A DNA stretch of 64,000 nt from an uncultured bacterium (GCA_938083085.1 CALLKX010000042.1:62001-126000); one strand, 5' to 3'. Positions 17,201-26,174 are shown, numbered from the stretch's first letter. Notes: a model not told the origin generated them from the letters alone. Numbers and translations: made by a program.

Positions 17201-17702
17201 GGCGCTGACGCGCGAGTTTGCCGTCCGCATCAGGGACGGCGCTGGGCCCGCGTCCAGCGAGTTCATCGTCCAGTCGGGGAGCTACGACATCATCAACGAC
17301 GCCCTGTCGCTGGTGGTGGACCCCCGGGGTACGATTCTCGCGGACACGCTCGTCGCGCTCGGTGTCGGAAACGGCACCGTCCAGGTCGAGGTGGTCCCGT
17401 TCTTCTATCGCCTGCGTACGGGCGGCATCGAGGACGCCTACCCGCTCAACACCGCGGTCGAAATCTCCTTCGATGCGACGGTCGAGAACCCGGTGACGGG
17501 CGAGCCGAGCGCGCTCCCGGCGGACTCGTTCAGTGGCGGCGACCTCGCGGCGTTCGCGACGAACATCACGGACCTGAACAACGCTGACTGGGGCTTCATC
17601 CGGTTCAAGGCGGTGTTCAACTTGGACGTGAACAACACCGGTGTGGAGCTCTCCGCGCCGCGGCCTGCGCTTGACTACCTCAGGATCCAGTACAAGTTCT
17701 GA
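14229..17702 (+). CDS. Giant Ig-like, glycine-rich lipoprotein 2
   Basis: About 1157-residue predicted lipoprotein with a classical lipobox (LTLVAC) followed by SGSGSDSGGG. It has Ig-like SbsA/Big_5 units near the N terminus (RAIEVEFNEDVDFTTVSLST; FSIVLRFNQPVF), then a domain with alternating beta strands and glycine clusters (GGGAGG, GGGGG, GGGSGGGSGG) reminiscent of beta-helix or solenoid surface proteins. The C terminus FIRFKAVF ... LDYLRIQYKF matches the terminal pattern of the sister proteins. ATG 14229 gives a compact signal peptide; ATG 14196 is an alternative. Many cysteines in the middle may form disulfides. A terminator-like hairpin follows. Confidence 0.75.
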   Translation: MPRLQRRLQALIAASLGALTLVACSGSGSDSGGGAGTAPGSDFAVVSSNVLNGSIWQLNRAIEVEFNEDVDFTTVSLSTVQIIDTQGAPAIGAFTASGARTVRFQPVCPTNDLNSNGGLKQGREYSLRVVSDPNGVTVLSTSGAVLGVGLNISFSTPESSDPLVLFVDVVAGPPQVRVRGLNGEPLDSLSASAVEFGDGTTEYFQFNPVTQLGGISSTVPLNLYSNVDEQFSIVLRFNQPVFAGTSNVNSQLIEMQYSYNEVNWSRVPSTVALIDNCTQTGSSLQVTPGGVVPQDAFLRVVVREGFQDLTGDSVQATQTNFARMTSALANPGGSGGTEDDGSDEILVPFTLPGTSTGSLEDTAIASALPRAGWSTPNNEGVLAASFDFDGTGGPGGDFDWYIRTGETIFLNTSGDQIVGGPNGEPFFTQPVFNGVVDVNDLVVEDGGRLVIQGPNTCTILATGTVTIRGEVSLDGGDNAGVGTLNTTNQPEEGAQGQAGGGAGGPASFLTSQSTPQGGAGEGYFGIPNLGGGGGETTFAPPGTCSIENRRGAGGGGGTTGKDVRFDVQTGAPTGLIRCQTLVGMDGEPGFTGCPDSTGAVSGSGPAKGGVRGPSPFTDEREDNDFLGTLLTSSGEQILGELTGVIAGSGGGGGGDAARTSTFPQTPFNPTGDEKGSGGGGGAGGILVLAIGNIEILGDGELSANGGDGGGGENTIFFDRIGGGSGGGSGGHIVLSSAGAIIIESEATAASVGTFYDDDGAVPVHQTRPLRALGGQGGCGKDSRCGANENGSTQWRQDAIPIAHFEGNITIPPQNQNIWLQCNAIDACATIQPPEGTVIGGGGDGGPGIIQLHVSDPATQLQFPNAAGTYGINLDPTRSMAPPPIGWTSPSQPADVLIPFFSARSEAFSVWIPLGLARLNPGGVSEQVDLLFSGTDILDGSVPRNGTVASELPAIFPYTAIPAGGALPAVDGAAATFTFPGVGFDDIYKLNPALTREFAVRIRDGAGPASSEFIVQSGSYDIINDALSLVVDPRGTILADTLVALGVGNGTVQVEVVPFFYRLRTGGIEDAYPLNTAVEISFDATVENPVTGEPSALPADSFSGGDLAAFATNITDLNNADWGFIRFKAVFNLDVNNTGVELSAPRPALDYLRIQYKF

Positions 17703-17727
17703 TCCTGCAGTTCGGCACTTAGTGCAT

Positions 17728-17765
17728 CGAGGCCCGGTGATCGCGCTTGCGATCCCCGGGCCTCG
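17728..17765 (+). terminator. Terminator-like hairpin after lipoprotein gene 2
   Basis: CGAGGCCCGG (17728-17737) pairs with CCGGGCCTCG (17756-17765), with an inner GATCGC/GCGATC stem and a GCTT loop. It is followed by TTCGTTT, a weak T-rich tail. Confidence 0.7.
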
Positions 17766-17781
17766 TTCGTTTGATCGACCT

Positions 17782-19851
17782 ATGGTTCTCCCTAAGAGTC
17801 CAGCGCGGCCGCGTCGGTGGAGCGTCTGTTCGCCGAGCATTCGACGTGCTGGTACGTGGCCGGGCCGGGTGGGCCTCGCGCTCCGTGCGGGCATTGCGCT
17901 GGAGCTGCGTCGCGCCGCCGGCTGGGCTGCCCTTGTGGGCGCCGGGGTGCTCGCTGGGTGCCTTCCCTCTGCCCCCGACGATGTCGCGCTTCAGCTTGAA
18001 GCCGTATCTCCGGAGGCTGGTGGCCCGCTGCTCCTGCTGAACGACTCCATTCGTCTGACGTTCAACAAGGCCGTCGACCCGACCTCGGTGACCCGGGACT
18101 CGGCGAGGCTCGTCTGCGAGGCCACTGGGCTCGAGGCTCAGGGCGACTGGGAGGTGGACGGTCGGCTGGTCCGCTTCCGCCCCGCGGGTGTGCGCAACGC
18201 CGCCCTTTCGGACGGAGGCTTCATCCCGGGTCAGGAGTATCGCCTCACCCTGGTCGGCTTCCCGTTCCTCGGAGCCGTGCGCTCGGTTGGCGGCGCAGCT
18301 CTGGATCGCTCGACGGCCTTCGACTATCGAGTGGTGTCGGTGGAGGGGGTCGCTGCGCCTGGCGGCGAGGGCGCCGTGTTGCTCCGTGACGCATCACCGG
18401 GGCGCGCGGAGGTCCTCCGTGTGGCGGCCGGCGACCCGGGCTCCGCCGACACCCTCCCGCTGCCGTGGGATGAGCCGCTCCTGCTCTCCTGCGCCGAGCC
18501 GGTGGATCCCAGGTCGATCCAGGCGGCGGACTATGAGTTCCGCCTGGCCCTCGGGGCCCAGCTTCGCGGGGAGCAAGGTGGGGCGCTGGCGGGAGCCATG
18601 GCCGCCATCGGGGTGGCGAGGGTGGAGGTCGTGTCGAATGAGGGCGAGGTCGGGATGTCACGGGAGGCTGAAGGGGCGGCTGGCGCGCGGCTTCGCTTCC
18701 ACCCGCGGACTCCCTTCCCGGTGGCGAGCGGCCGTGGACCGGTGGTCTTCGAGTTGCACCTGAAGGCGGGCCCTGGCGGAGGGATCTGTGACTTCTCCGG
18801 GACGCCGGTCGGCCTGCCCCAGCGACCCGTCCGCTTCACGGTGGCGAGGGAGGACCTGCGCTCGCCCGAGGGGGCTGACAGCTACACCTTCGACTTCACC
18901 GACGACCTGGACTTCGTGCCCATCCTTGACCGTAGCAGCGACGGGACGGCCCGCTGGATCGGGAATGGGCGAGTCGATGTCCGGTTCCCCGCGGCGGCGG
19001 GAGACGGGCGCTCCGGTGAGGTCGTGCTGGGCGAGACAGAGGCCGGTAGGGACACGCAGGCAACGAGGATCACGGTGCCCGCGTTGGCCACGACTCGGCT
19101 CCTCGGAGAGGGGCTCGTGGTGCTGAGGGCCCAGGGTCGCATCAACATCGAGGGGAACCTCGCGCGCAGGGTGCCGGGCGGGGAGATCCCGGGCATGTGG
19201 GATAGCTCCACGTTCATCATGCCAGAGGGAGATGCAGAGTCCCTCTCCGCCTGGCTGAGCCGAGCGGCAGCCCTCGACCACCCGTGGACGGTCCTGATCG
19301 CCGGCGGAGACCTGGTTGTCACGGGGCAGATCGACGTGGATACCCCGCTGCTGCTCGTCGCCGGCGGTCGCATCCGGGGGGTCGGGAGGCCGCGAGCTGC
19401 GGCGGGTCAGCTCTGGCTCCTCGGGGAGGGCGGTGGCTTCGAGCTCCCACATCAGCGCGACCCCAATGCCAGCCCCAACGTGGTTCCGCCCCTGGTGATC
19501 GACGAGCCGCTCTACAACCCGCTCGCCCGACCGCTGACCTTTGTCGCGCTCTCTTCCCCCGTGCCGAAGGGGCAGCGCCCGCGCTTCTGGAGCGAGGCGG
19601 AGGTGCTCGGCGACCGGGGGATCGGCGGGGACTTCCGCGTGCAGTTCCTGCGCGCAGACGTGCTCCAGGGGGGAGAGGAGGGGCTCGCTCAGGCGACTCG
19701 TTTCGACGACCCCGGCCTCGTGCTCGACCCGACGTCTGGTGGTGGGGCCCCGGTCCGGATGAGGGTTGAGCTGGTGCTCCGCCCGAGCCGCGGGCTCTGG
19801 CGCCCGCCCTTCCTTGACCGCGTTGACCTGGCGTGGAGTCCCGACAGATGA
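17782..19851 (+). CDS. Ig-like lipoprotein 3
   Basis: 689-residue predicted lipoprotein. The lipobox GVLAGC sits about 60 residues in, after a long basic N-terminal segment, so a shorter start such as GTG 17869 is possible; ATG 17782 is the first ATG after the upstream terminator. Two SbsA/Big_5-like units are visible (IRLTFNKAVDPTSVTRDSA; LLLSCAEPVDPRSIQAADY), then a beta-rich part with LLVAGGRIRGVG and a C terminus PVRMRVELVL ... LDRVDLAWSPDR like its sisters. It overlaps the prepilin peptidase start by 4 nt (ATGA), so it is probably cotranscribed and coupled with a pilus or secretion gene. Confidence 0.72.
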   Translation: MVLPKSPARPRRWSVCSPSIRRAGTWPGRVGLALRAGIALELRRAAGWAALVGAGVLAGCLPSAPDDVALQLEAVSPEAGGPLLLLNDSIRLTFNKAVDPTSVTRDSARLVCEATGLEAQGDWEVDGRLVRFRPAGVRNAALSDGGFIPGQEYRLTLVGFPFLGAVRSVGGAALDRSTAFDYRVVSVEGVAAPGGEGAVLLRDASPGRAEVLRVAAGDPGSADTLPLPWDEPLLLSCAEPVDPRSIQAADYEFRLALGAQLRGEQGGALAGAMAAIGVARVEVVSNEGEVGMSREAEGAAGARLRFHPRTPFPVASGRGPVVFELHLKAGPGGGICDFSGTPVGLPQRPVRFTVAREDLRSPEGADSYTFDFTDDLDFVPILDRSSDGTARWIGNGRVDVRFPAAAGDGRSGEVVLGETEAGRDTQATRITVPALATTRLLGEGLVVLRAQGRINIEGNLARRVPGGEIPGMWDSSTFIMPEGDAESLSAWLSRAAALDHPWTVLIAGGDLVVTGQIDVDTPLLLVAGGRIRGVGRPRAAAGQLWLLGEGGGFELPHQRDPNASPNVVPPLVIDEPLYNPLARPLTFVALSSPVPKGQRPRFWSEAEVLGDRGIGGDFRVQFLRADVLQGGEEGLAQATRFDDPGLVLDPTSGGGAPVRMRVELVLRPSRGLWRPPFLDRVDLAWSPDR

Positions 19852-20798
19852 TGTGGCTCGGAATCCTGACCTTCCCCCAGCTCGAGAGCGCCGGCTTCGG
19901 GTTCTTCTGGGTCGTGATGGGGCTGTTTGTCGGCTCCTTCCTCAACGTCTGCATTCACCGCTTCCCAGTGGAGGGAGCCTCCGTGTGGAGCCCCGCCCGG
20001 TCCCACTGCCCTGGGTGCGATCGGCAGCTTGAGTGGCGCGAGAACCTCCCGGTTCTCTCATGGCTCCTGCAGCGCGGACGCTGCCTGGGCTGCGCGGCCC
20101 CGATCCACTGGCGGTATCCGCTCGTGGAGCTGATCGGCGCCGCCGCCTTCTACCTTTCGTGGCGGGCCGCCGCCTCGCTGGGGTGGGGCTTCCTGCTGCT
20201 GGACTCGATCGTGCTCGCGGCGCTGGTGGTGGCCACCTTCGTGGACTTCGAGCGGTACGAGATCCCTGACCAGGTCTCCATCGGCGGGATGTGGGCGGCC
20301 CCTGTCGTGTCCTTTGTGATGCCGGGGCTGCACTCTTCGGGCCTCGTGGCCGTGGCGCTCGCGGCGGGAGAGGCGGTGGACGGGGTGGCGTCCGTGTCCG
20401 AGTGCTTCGCTGGCATGGCGCTGGGGGGCGGCGTCCTGTACGGCCTCGGCTGGATCGGCAAGCGGGTCTCCGGGGCGGACGCCATGGGCTTTGGGGACGT
20501 GAAGCTGATGGCCGCCGGGGGGGGGCTGGTGGGAGTGGTCGGCACCTTTCAGGCCCTCCAGGTCGCCGTCTTCGCTGGATCGCTGGTAGGGGTGCTCAAT
20601 ATTCTGCGCTGGTACCTCGTGGTCCGCGCCCGCCAGCGGCGCCGCAGGCTCCCGAATCGGGGGCGCCCACAGGCCCTGCGCACCGCCAGGGTTCTGGGCC
20701 GATATCTCCCCTTTGGCCCGTACTTGGCCCTGGGTATTGGAATCGTGCTCCTCGATTGGAAGGATGTGCTCGACCTGCTGCCTTTCGGGCTGGGATAG
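19848..20798 (+). CDS. Prepilin peptidase (A24 family, PilD/GspO-like)
   Basis: 316-residue polytopic membrane aspartic protease that cleaves type III prepilin leader peptides and may N-methylate the product. The N-terminal GxFLNV segment (VGSFLNVCIHRFP) and two CxxC pairs (CPGC near 54, CLGC near 79) form the zinc-type cytoplasmic domain. The first catalytic Asp is in VDFERYEIPD (about 131) and the second in GFGDVKL (about 215). The start ATG overlaps the preceding lipoprotein stop; a second ATG follows directly. The likely substrate is the prepilin at 26175. Confidence 0.95.
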   Translation: MMWLGILTFPQLESAGFGFFWVVMGLFVGSFLNVCIHRFPVEGASVWSPARSHCPGCDRQLEWRENLPVLSWLLQRGRCLGCAAPIHWRYPLVELIGAAAFYLSWRAAASLGWGFLLLDSIVLAALVVATFVDFERYEIPDQVSIGGMWAAPVVSFVMPGLHSSGLVAVALAAGEAVDGVASVSECFAGMALGGGVLYGLGWIGKRVSGADAMGFGDVKLMAAGGGLVGVVGTFQALQVAVFAGSLVGVLNILRWYLVVRARQRRRRLPNRGRPQALRTARVLGRYLPFGPYLALGIGIVLLDWKDVLDLLPFGLG

Positions 20799-20850
20799 GG
20801 ATCTCACCAGGGGTATGAGCAGGCTTATTGAATCCGATTGAGGGGACACC

Positions 20851-21567
20851 ATGAACACGTCTGACCAGCCCATGAACAGCGCGCCGATCCACCGCCGCAT
20901 CGCGCTTGCACTCACCTTGCTCGCGGCGCCGACTCTCACCTCCTGCGTCACCGAGACCCAGATGCGCCTCTCCGTGGAGGAGCGGGATCGGGAGATCGCG
21001 GTGCTCCGTTCGGACAAGGTCGACCTCCAGGAGCGGGTCACTCTGATGACCTACGAGGCGGAGGACCTCCGCAACCAACTGGCCAAGGCTCGTACGGCGA
21101 TGCCGTCCACTCAGCCGGCCTCCTTCAGCGGCGACACCGCGCTGGTGCCTTTCCCTGAGCTGGAGAACCAGGGCATCACCGTCAGCCGCCGTGCTGGGGA
21201 TACCGTGATCTCGGTCCCCACGGAGATCACCTTCGGCTCCGGTAAGGCGACCGTCTCCAAGGAGGGCCGCCGCGCCCTCGCCTCGGTGGCCGCGCGCCTC
21301 AAGTCTGACTTCCCCGACGACTCGAAGTTCCACATCGAGGGGCACACGGACAGCGACCCCATCAAGAAGTCCAAGTTCAAGTCGAACAGGGACCTGTCGA
21401 TCCAGCGCGCCATGGCAGTGCTTCAGTTCCTCGTCTCTGAATCCCGGATCCCCGACGGCCGCTTCGTCGTCGCTGGCTACGGCGAGTACGCGCCCGTGGC
21501 GCCGAACCAGGGAGCCCAGAAGGGCAAGAACCGTCGGGTCGAGATCGTCGTGAAGGACCGCCAGTAA
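20851..21567 (+). CDS. OmpA/MotB-family peptidoglycan-binding lipoprotein
   Basis: 238-residue lipoprotein: lipobox LTSC, then a coiled-coil-like stretch (about residues 40-85, heptad-rich with many charges), then an OmpA-type C-terminal domain that binds peptidoglycan. Conserved features are HTDSDPI, the NRDLSIQRAMAVLQFL helix, GYGEYAPVAPN and KNRRVEIVV. It most likely anchors the outer membrane or a pilus complex to the wall. It is 52 nt after the prepilin peptidase and is followed by a hairpin, so it may end that transcript. Confidence 0.88.
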   Translation: MNTSDQPMNSAPIHRRIALALTLLAAPTLTSCVTETQMRLSVEERDREIAVLRSDKVDLQERVTLMTYEAEDLRNQLAKARTAMPSTQPASFSGDTALVPFPELENQGITVSRRAGDTVISVPTEITFGSGKATVSKEGRRALASVAARLKSDFPDDSKFHIEGHTDSDPIKKSKFKSNRDLSIQRAMAVLQFLVSESRIPDGRFVVAGYGEYAPVAPNQGAQKGKNRRVEIVVKDRQ

Positions 21568-21606
21568 GGCCCGCGACACCAACGCGCCCGCGGGCGTGTT
21601 CCAGAC

Positions 21607-21650
21607 CAGGACGGCCAGCCCGGAGGGACACCTCTCGGCTGGCCGTCCTG
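21607..21650 (+). terminator. Hairpin after OmpA-like gene
   Basis: Perfect 14-bp stem (CAGGACGGCCAGCC / GGCTGGCCGTCCTG) with a 16-nt loop, about 40 nt after the stop codon. No T tract follows. Confidence 0.65.
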
Positions 21651-21806
21651 CGATTGGGCGGAAGTCTGACCGGGGGGGGGAGCCGGGGCGCACCACCCAG
21701 GGGGGGGCGAGCGGAGACCGAACGCGCCCGGTCCATTTCATTCAAGGGATCGGGCACGGTGCGTCGATGGGAGACCCGAAGCCCCTTTCCAGCGGGGCGT
21801 TATCCC

Positions 21807-22871
21807 ATGATCTCAATGGAAGAACTCCTGGCGCTGCTCATGCGCCAGGGCGGCTCAGACCTTCATATTTCGGTCGGTAGCCCCCCTCGACTCCGCATCG
21901 ACGGAGCCCTCGCCGCCGTCGATCACCCTCCGCTGGATGCGGAGACGACCCGGAGGCTCAGTACGAGCCTTCTCAATTCGGAGCAAATCGCCCGCCTCGA
22001 TCGTGAGCTAGAGCTGGACTGCTCGGTCGGGATCGAGGGGCTCGGGCGGTTCAGGGTCAATGCGTTCCATCAGCGAGGGGCGGTCGCCTGCGTCTTGCGT
22101 GCGATCCCGGAGGGCACGCCCACGTTCGAGCAACTGGGCATGCCGATCGAGATCTGCAAGCGTCTATGCAACCTCTCCTCGGGCCTCGTCCTCTTCACGG
22201 GAGTGACCGGGTCAGGCAAGTCCACATCGCTGGCGGCGATGATCGACTACATCAACGAGACTCGCAGTGACCACATCGTCACCATCGAGGATCCGGTCGA
22301 ATTCACGCACCGGCACAAGCGGTGCATGGTGACGCAGCGCGAGGTCGGAGACGACACTCACGGCTTCACGCAGGCGCTCAAGAGCGTTCTGAGGCAGGAC
22401 CCAGACGTCGTCTTGGTCGGTGAGCTCAGGGACCACGAGACCATCGAGGCGGCGTTGACGCTCGCCGAGACGGGCCACCTGACCTTCGGGACGCTCCACA
22501 CCTCTGACGCGGTCCAGACGATGAACCGGATCATCGACGTGTTCCCAGCTCATCAGCAGGAGCAGGTCCGGACGATGCTCTCGTTCACGCTCGAGGCGGT
22601 CTTCAGCCAGGCGCTGGTCCCGACCGCGCGCGGCGAGGGGCGCATCCTCGCGTCGGAGATCATGATCGCGACCCCTGCGATCCGGGCGCTCATCAGGGAC
22701 GACAAGGCCCACCAGATCTACTCGAACATCCAGACCGGGGCTCAGCACGGCATGCAGACGATGACCCAGAGCCTCGCCAACCTCGTCCGCGCTGGCGCCT
22801 GCCGGCTGGCGGAAGCCGAGCGCTTGGTCCCGGACCCGAACGAACTCCAAAGCGCTCTTGACGCCGCCTGA
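21807..22871 (+). CDS. pilT: Type IV pilus retraction ATPase PilT
   Basis: 354-residue PilT ATPase, near the usual length. Features: GGSDLHISVGSPP at the N terminus, Walker A GVTGSGKST near 132, Asp box TIEDPVEF, Walker B VVLVGELRD, and His box GHLTFGTLHT. I chose ATG 21807 (MISMEELL); ATG 21816 is also possible, and the frame is open further upstream without start signals. The pilB ATG begins 2 nt after its stop codon. Together with the ATPase at 2817 the organism has two retraction-type motors here. Confidence 0.95.
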   Translation: MISMEELLALLMRQGGSDLHISVGSPPRLRIDGALAAVDHPPLDAETTRRLSTSLLNSEQIARLDRELELDCSVGIEGLGRFRVNAFHQRGAVACVLRAIPEGTPTFEQLGMPIEICKRLCNLSSGLVLFTGVTGSGKSTSLAAMIDYINETRSDHIVTIEDPVEFTHRHKRCMVTQREVGDDTHGFTQALKSVLRQDPDVVLVGELRDHETIEAALTLAETGHLTFGTLHTSDAVQTMNRIIDVFPAHQQEQVRTMLSFTLEAVFSQALVPTARGEGRILASEIMIATPAIRALIRDDKAHQIYSNIQTGAQHGMQTMTQSLANLVRAGACRLAEAERLVPDPNELQSALDAA

Positions 22872-22872
22872 A

Positions 22873-24570
22873 ATGGTCACCGTGTCATCCAAAGTCAAGG
22901 CCCTCCTCATCGGTGAGGGCCTCATCTCCGAGAACGAGTGGTCACGAGCATGCGCGGGTGACGGGGAGCCCATTCAGACGCTCCTTGAGGGGGGGGATCT
23001 CAATGAGCATGCCCTGATGGAGGTCATGGGGCGAGCTGCCGGAATCCCCCCGGTGGATCTCCGCCGCTTGGAGCTCGACACCGCGGTGGTCGACACCGTG
23101 GCTCCGGAACTGTGCCGCGAACGAGGCTTCATCCCCGTCGCGAAGACCGGGGATGTGCTGACGATCGCGGTCTCAGACCCCTTTGACGTCCTCCTCTTTG
23201 ACGACCTCAAGCGGGTCACCCACTGCCACATTCGCCCGGTCTTCTCCCACCGGTCCATGGTGAACAGCGCGCTGAAGCGCGTGCTCAGCGGCGGCACGAC
23301 CGTCGATGAGCTCATGGAGAAGGTGGGCGAGAGCGGTGACATCGAGGTCAAGGGCGATGAGGCCGAGGACATCGAGATGGCGGACCTGGACGGCGCGGAT
23401 GCGCCCGCCGTCAAGCTCGCCAACGCCATCATCCTGGGAGCGCTCAGGGACAAGGCCAGCGATATCCACATCGAGCCGGGGGAGCGGAGCCTGCGAGTCC
23501 GGTACCGCATCGACGGGCGCCTGCGGCAGATCATGACGCCGCCCAAGTCCCTGCTCCCGGCCCTCTCCAGCCGCCTGAAGATCCTCGCGCAGCTGGACAT
23601 CGCCGAGCGCAATGCGCCCCAGGACGGCAAGTTCCGGATCAAGTACCAGGGACGCACCGTGGACTTCCGAATCTCGGTGCTCCCGGTCGTCGGGGGCGAG
23701 AAGTCTGTGATCCGGATCCTCGACAGCGGCAGCATCTCGCTCGACCTGCAGAAGATGGGCTTCGAGGATCAGTCGTACCAGGATGTCCAGGACGCGATCC
23801 ATGCGCCTTACGGGATGGTGCTGGTCACGGGCCCCACGGGCTCGGGCAAGTCCACGACCCTCTACTCCTGCGTGGCCGCAGTCGCTCACCCAGAGGTCAA
23901 CGTCACGACGGTGGAAGACCCCGTCGAGTACCGGATGGACGGGATCAACCAGGTGCCGGTCAACCCGAAGAGAGGGACCACCTTCGCGGGCGCGCTCCGC
24001 TCGATCCTCCGTCAGGACCCGGACATCGTCCTGGTGGGGGAGATCCGGGACAAGGAGACCGCCGATATCGCCATCAAGGCGGCGCTGACGGGGCACCTCG
24101 TGCTCACGACGCTCCACACGAATGACGCCGCGGCCACCATCACTCGACTCATCGACATGGGGATCGACCCCTTCATGGTGTCGAGCTCGATCCTGGTGAT
24201 CTGCGCCCAGCGGCTCGGTCGCAGGCTCTGCCCCTCGTGCAAGGTCGCGATCGAGGAGCCGCCGCGCGAGGAGCTGCTGAAGATCGGCTTCGAGAAGGGC
24301 GACTGGGAGACTCCGTTCCAGCTCTTCGAGCCCAACGCGGACGGGTGCGCCCGCTGCTCGGGCGGCTACAAGGGACGCTTCCCAATCCTCGAGACGCTGC
24401 CCATGACGCAGCGGATCCGGCGCATGGTCGTCGAGGGGCGCCCCAAGGATGACATCAAGGCTCAGGCCATCTCGGACGGGATGTTGACCCTGCGGCGGGT
24501 CGGTGTCTTGAACGCGATGCGCGGAGTCACCTCCGTCCAAGAGATCCTGCGAATCACGCAGGAGAACTGA
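22873..24570 (+). CDS. pilB: Type IV pilus assembly / type II secretion ATPase PilB (GspE)
   Basis: 565-residue extension ATPase. An MshEN/GspE N-terminal domain (LLIGEGLISENEW) is followed by the core: KASDIHIEPGE-type motif, Walker A GPTGSGKST near 320, TVEDPVEY, Walker B IVLVGEIRDKETADIA and GHLVLTTLHTND. The zinc-binding CxxC pairs are CPSC (near 453) and CARC (near 492). A TTG at 22858 is in frame, but ATG 22873, next to the pilT stop, is more natural. PilB and GspE cannot be told apart from sequence alone; the adjacent pilT favours PilB. Confidence 0.95.
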   Translation: MVTVSSKVKALLIGEGLISENEWSRACAGDGEPIQTLLEGGDLNEHALMEVMGRAAGIPPVDLRRLELDTAVVDTVAPELCRERGFIPVAKTGDVLTIAVSDPFDVLLFDDLKRVTHCHIRPVFSHRSMVNSALKRVLSGGTTVDELMEKVGESGDIEVKGDEAEDIEMADLDGADAPAVKLANAIILGALRDKASDIHIEPGERSLRVRYRIDGRLRQIMTPPKSLLPALSSRLKILAQLDIAERNAPQDGKFRIKYQGRTVDFRISVLPVVGGEKSVIRILDSGSISLDLQKMGFEDQSYQDVQDAIHAPYGMVLVTGPTGSGKSTTLYSCVAAVAHPEVNVTTVEDPVEYRMDGINQVPVNPKRGTTFAGALRSILRQDPDIVLVGEIRDKETADIAIKAALTGHLVLTTLHTNDAAATITRLIDMGIDPFMVSSSILVICAQRLGRRLCPSCKVAIEEPPREELLKIGFEKGDWETPFQLFEPNADGCARCSGGYKGRFPILETLPMTQRIRRMVVEGRPKDDIKAQAISDGMLTLRRVGVLNAMRGVTSVQEILRITQEN

Positions 24571-24607
24571 TCGAACGATGCCTGCCTCACGTCCCCTTCA
24601 AGTCACG

Positions 24608-24613
24608 TAGACC
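24608..24613 (+). promoter_or_regulatory. TAGACC hexamer 9 nt before pilC
   Basis: A TAGACC element ends 9 nt before the pilC ATG, and pilC has no Shine-Dalgarno. This is one of several TAnnnT-like elements at this distance from starts in the window. No good -35 box is visible. Confidence 0.3.
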
Positions 24614-24622
24614 TCCCCCAAA

Positions 24623-25879
24623 ATGGCAGACTTCAAATACTCCGCCAAGAGCCCTGGTGGCTCGACCGTCGAGGGCACGATCACGGCTGAGACCAAGGCC
24701 GCGGCCGTCTCTGAGCTCCGAAAGAAGAACCTCGTCATCATCAAGCTCGATGAAGAGAGGGGCCGGCGTATGCCCTTCGGCTCGGGGAAGGCGACCTTCG
24801 CAGGAGCCTCATCCAAGGCGGCTTCAGCCGGGAAGAAGCTGCGCGTCAAGAAGCAAGAGATCGTCATCTTCACCCGCCAGCTCGCCACGATGGTGGGGGC
24901 GGGGCTCTCGCTCCTCGAGTCCCTTGAGGTCCTTGGGCATCAAGCCGAGTCGAAGGAGATGGGCCAGGTGTGTTCGGCTCTCGTCGACTCCGTGCGCAGC
25001 GGATCGGACCTCTCGGCCGCCATGGAGCTGTGCCCTCGGTGCTTCCCCGTGCTCTACATCAGTATGGTCAAGGCGGGGGAGGTCTCCGGTCAGATGGACG
25101 TCATCCTGAACCGCCTCGCGGATTACATGGAGGCGGCAGAAGAGCTCGCGCGTGAGATCAAGTCTGCGATGACGTACCCGATCATCTCGATGATCCTCGT
25201 CCTCGGCATCACGGGCTTCCTGATGATCGGCGTGGTGCCGACGTTCAAGGACGTCTTCGACTCGATGGACATCGAGTTGCCGTTCATCACGCAGGCGGTC
25301 CTCGACGCATCGAATTTCCTGCGCGACAACGCGGTCTTGGTGTACGGCGGCATGTTTGGCGCCTTCATCGCGTTCATGATGTTCCGCAAGACGCCGCTGG
25401 GCGTCCGAGTCCTGGACCGGGTCACCTTGAGCCTCCCGGTCTTCGGCCCGCTCTTCCAGAAGGTCTGCCTTGCCCGCTTCAGCCGCACCTTCGCCACCCT
25501 CGTTCGGTCCGGGGTCCCGATCATGTCCACCCTTGAGATCGTCGCCGCGACGTCCGGCAACTGGGTCCTCGAACGGGCGGTCCTCAAGTCCCGGGACGCG
25601 GTACGTGAGGGCAACCTCCTCTCTGATCCCCTGGCGGAGGAGAAGGTCTTTCCGCCCATGGTTACGCGCATGATCGCTATTGGCGAGCGCACGGGGGCTC
25701 TGGAGATGCTCCTCGAGAAGATCGCGGAGTTCTATGACAGCCAGGTGAAGGCGCAGGTGAAGGGGCTCACGAGCCTGATCGAGCCGCTCCTAATTGCCTT
25801 CATGGGGGTGATCGTCGGCGGCGTGGTGCTTGCGATCTTCATGCCGATCCTCGACATGGTGACCGCTCTTCAGACCTGA
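24623..25879 (+). CDS. pilC: Type II secretion system F family protein (PilC/GspF)
   Basis: 418-residue inner-membrane platform protein. Two T2SSF repeats are visible: FTRQLATMVGAGLSLLESLEVL (first, from about residue 88) and FSRTFATLVRSGVPIMSTLEIV (second, from about residue 290). Each is followed by helix pairs and a membrane segment (YPIISMILVLGITGFLMIGVV and the C-terminal LLIAFMGVIVGGVVLAIFMPI). It pairs with PilB to drive pilin addition. It begins 52 nt after pilB and ends before a strong hairpin. Confidence 0.95.
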   Translation: MADFKYSAKSPGGSTVEGTITAETKAAAVSELRKKNLVIIKLDEERGRRMPFGSGKATFAGASSKAASAGKKLRVKKQEIVIFTRQLATMVGAGLSLLESLEVLGHQAESKEMGQVCSALVDSVRSGSDLSAAMELCPRCFPVLYISMVKAGEVSGQMDVILNRLADYMEAAEELAREIKSAMTYPIISMILVLGITGFLMIGVVPTFKDVFDSMDIELPFITQAVLDASNFLRDNAVLVYGGMFGAFIAFMMFRKTPLGVRVLDRVTLSLPVFGPLFQKVCLARFSRTFATLVRSGVPIMSTLEIVAATSGNWVLERAVLKSRDAVREGNLLSDPLAEEKVFPPMVTRMIAIGERTGALEMLLEKIAEFYDSQVKAQVKGLTSLIEPLLIAFMGVIVGGVVLAIFMPILDMVTALQT

Positions 25880-25901
25880 TTGAGCGCGCTCTTCCACCTT
25901 C

Positions 25902-25936
25902 GGGGGGGCTCGTCGCGGATCGCGATGAGCTCCCCC
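25902..25936 (+). terminator. Hairpin terminator of the pilT-pilB-pilC run
   Basis: About 16-bp stem (two G-T wobbles) with a GAT loop, beginning 22 nt after the pilC stop. The following sequence GTGTGCGTTTC is only weakly T-rich. Confidence 0.65.
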
Positions 25937-26174
25937 GTGTGCGTTTCATGCCCACCCAGGGCCTTCGCAGAAGAAAAAGCGAAATGCGGGACAGGCGACT
26001 AAAGGAACACCCTTGCGGACGCCGAATTCACCCTTGGCTCGGCGGTGTGACGTTGTCGAGCCTCGCAGGTCTCCGCGGAGGGGACCTCTTACTGCCAACT
26101 GAAATCCAAATAGTTCGGACCCTTCCGCAGGGCCCTGAGGCTCAGCCTCCTCTTACCTACCACTTCTCGACAAG

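Noticed and set aside
16035-17894. Minus-strand open frame (619 residues) opposite giant lipoprotein 2
   Set aside because: Low-complexity Arg/Val/Glu composition without motifs; the plus strand has a signal peptide and Ig-like domains.
25937-26174. Sigma54 promoter before the prepilin gene
   Set aside because: I looked for TGGCA-N-TTGC spacing because many pilin genes use it; no acceptable match was found.
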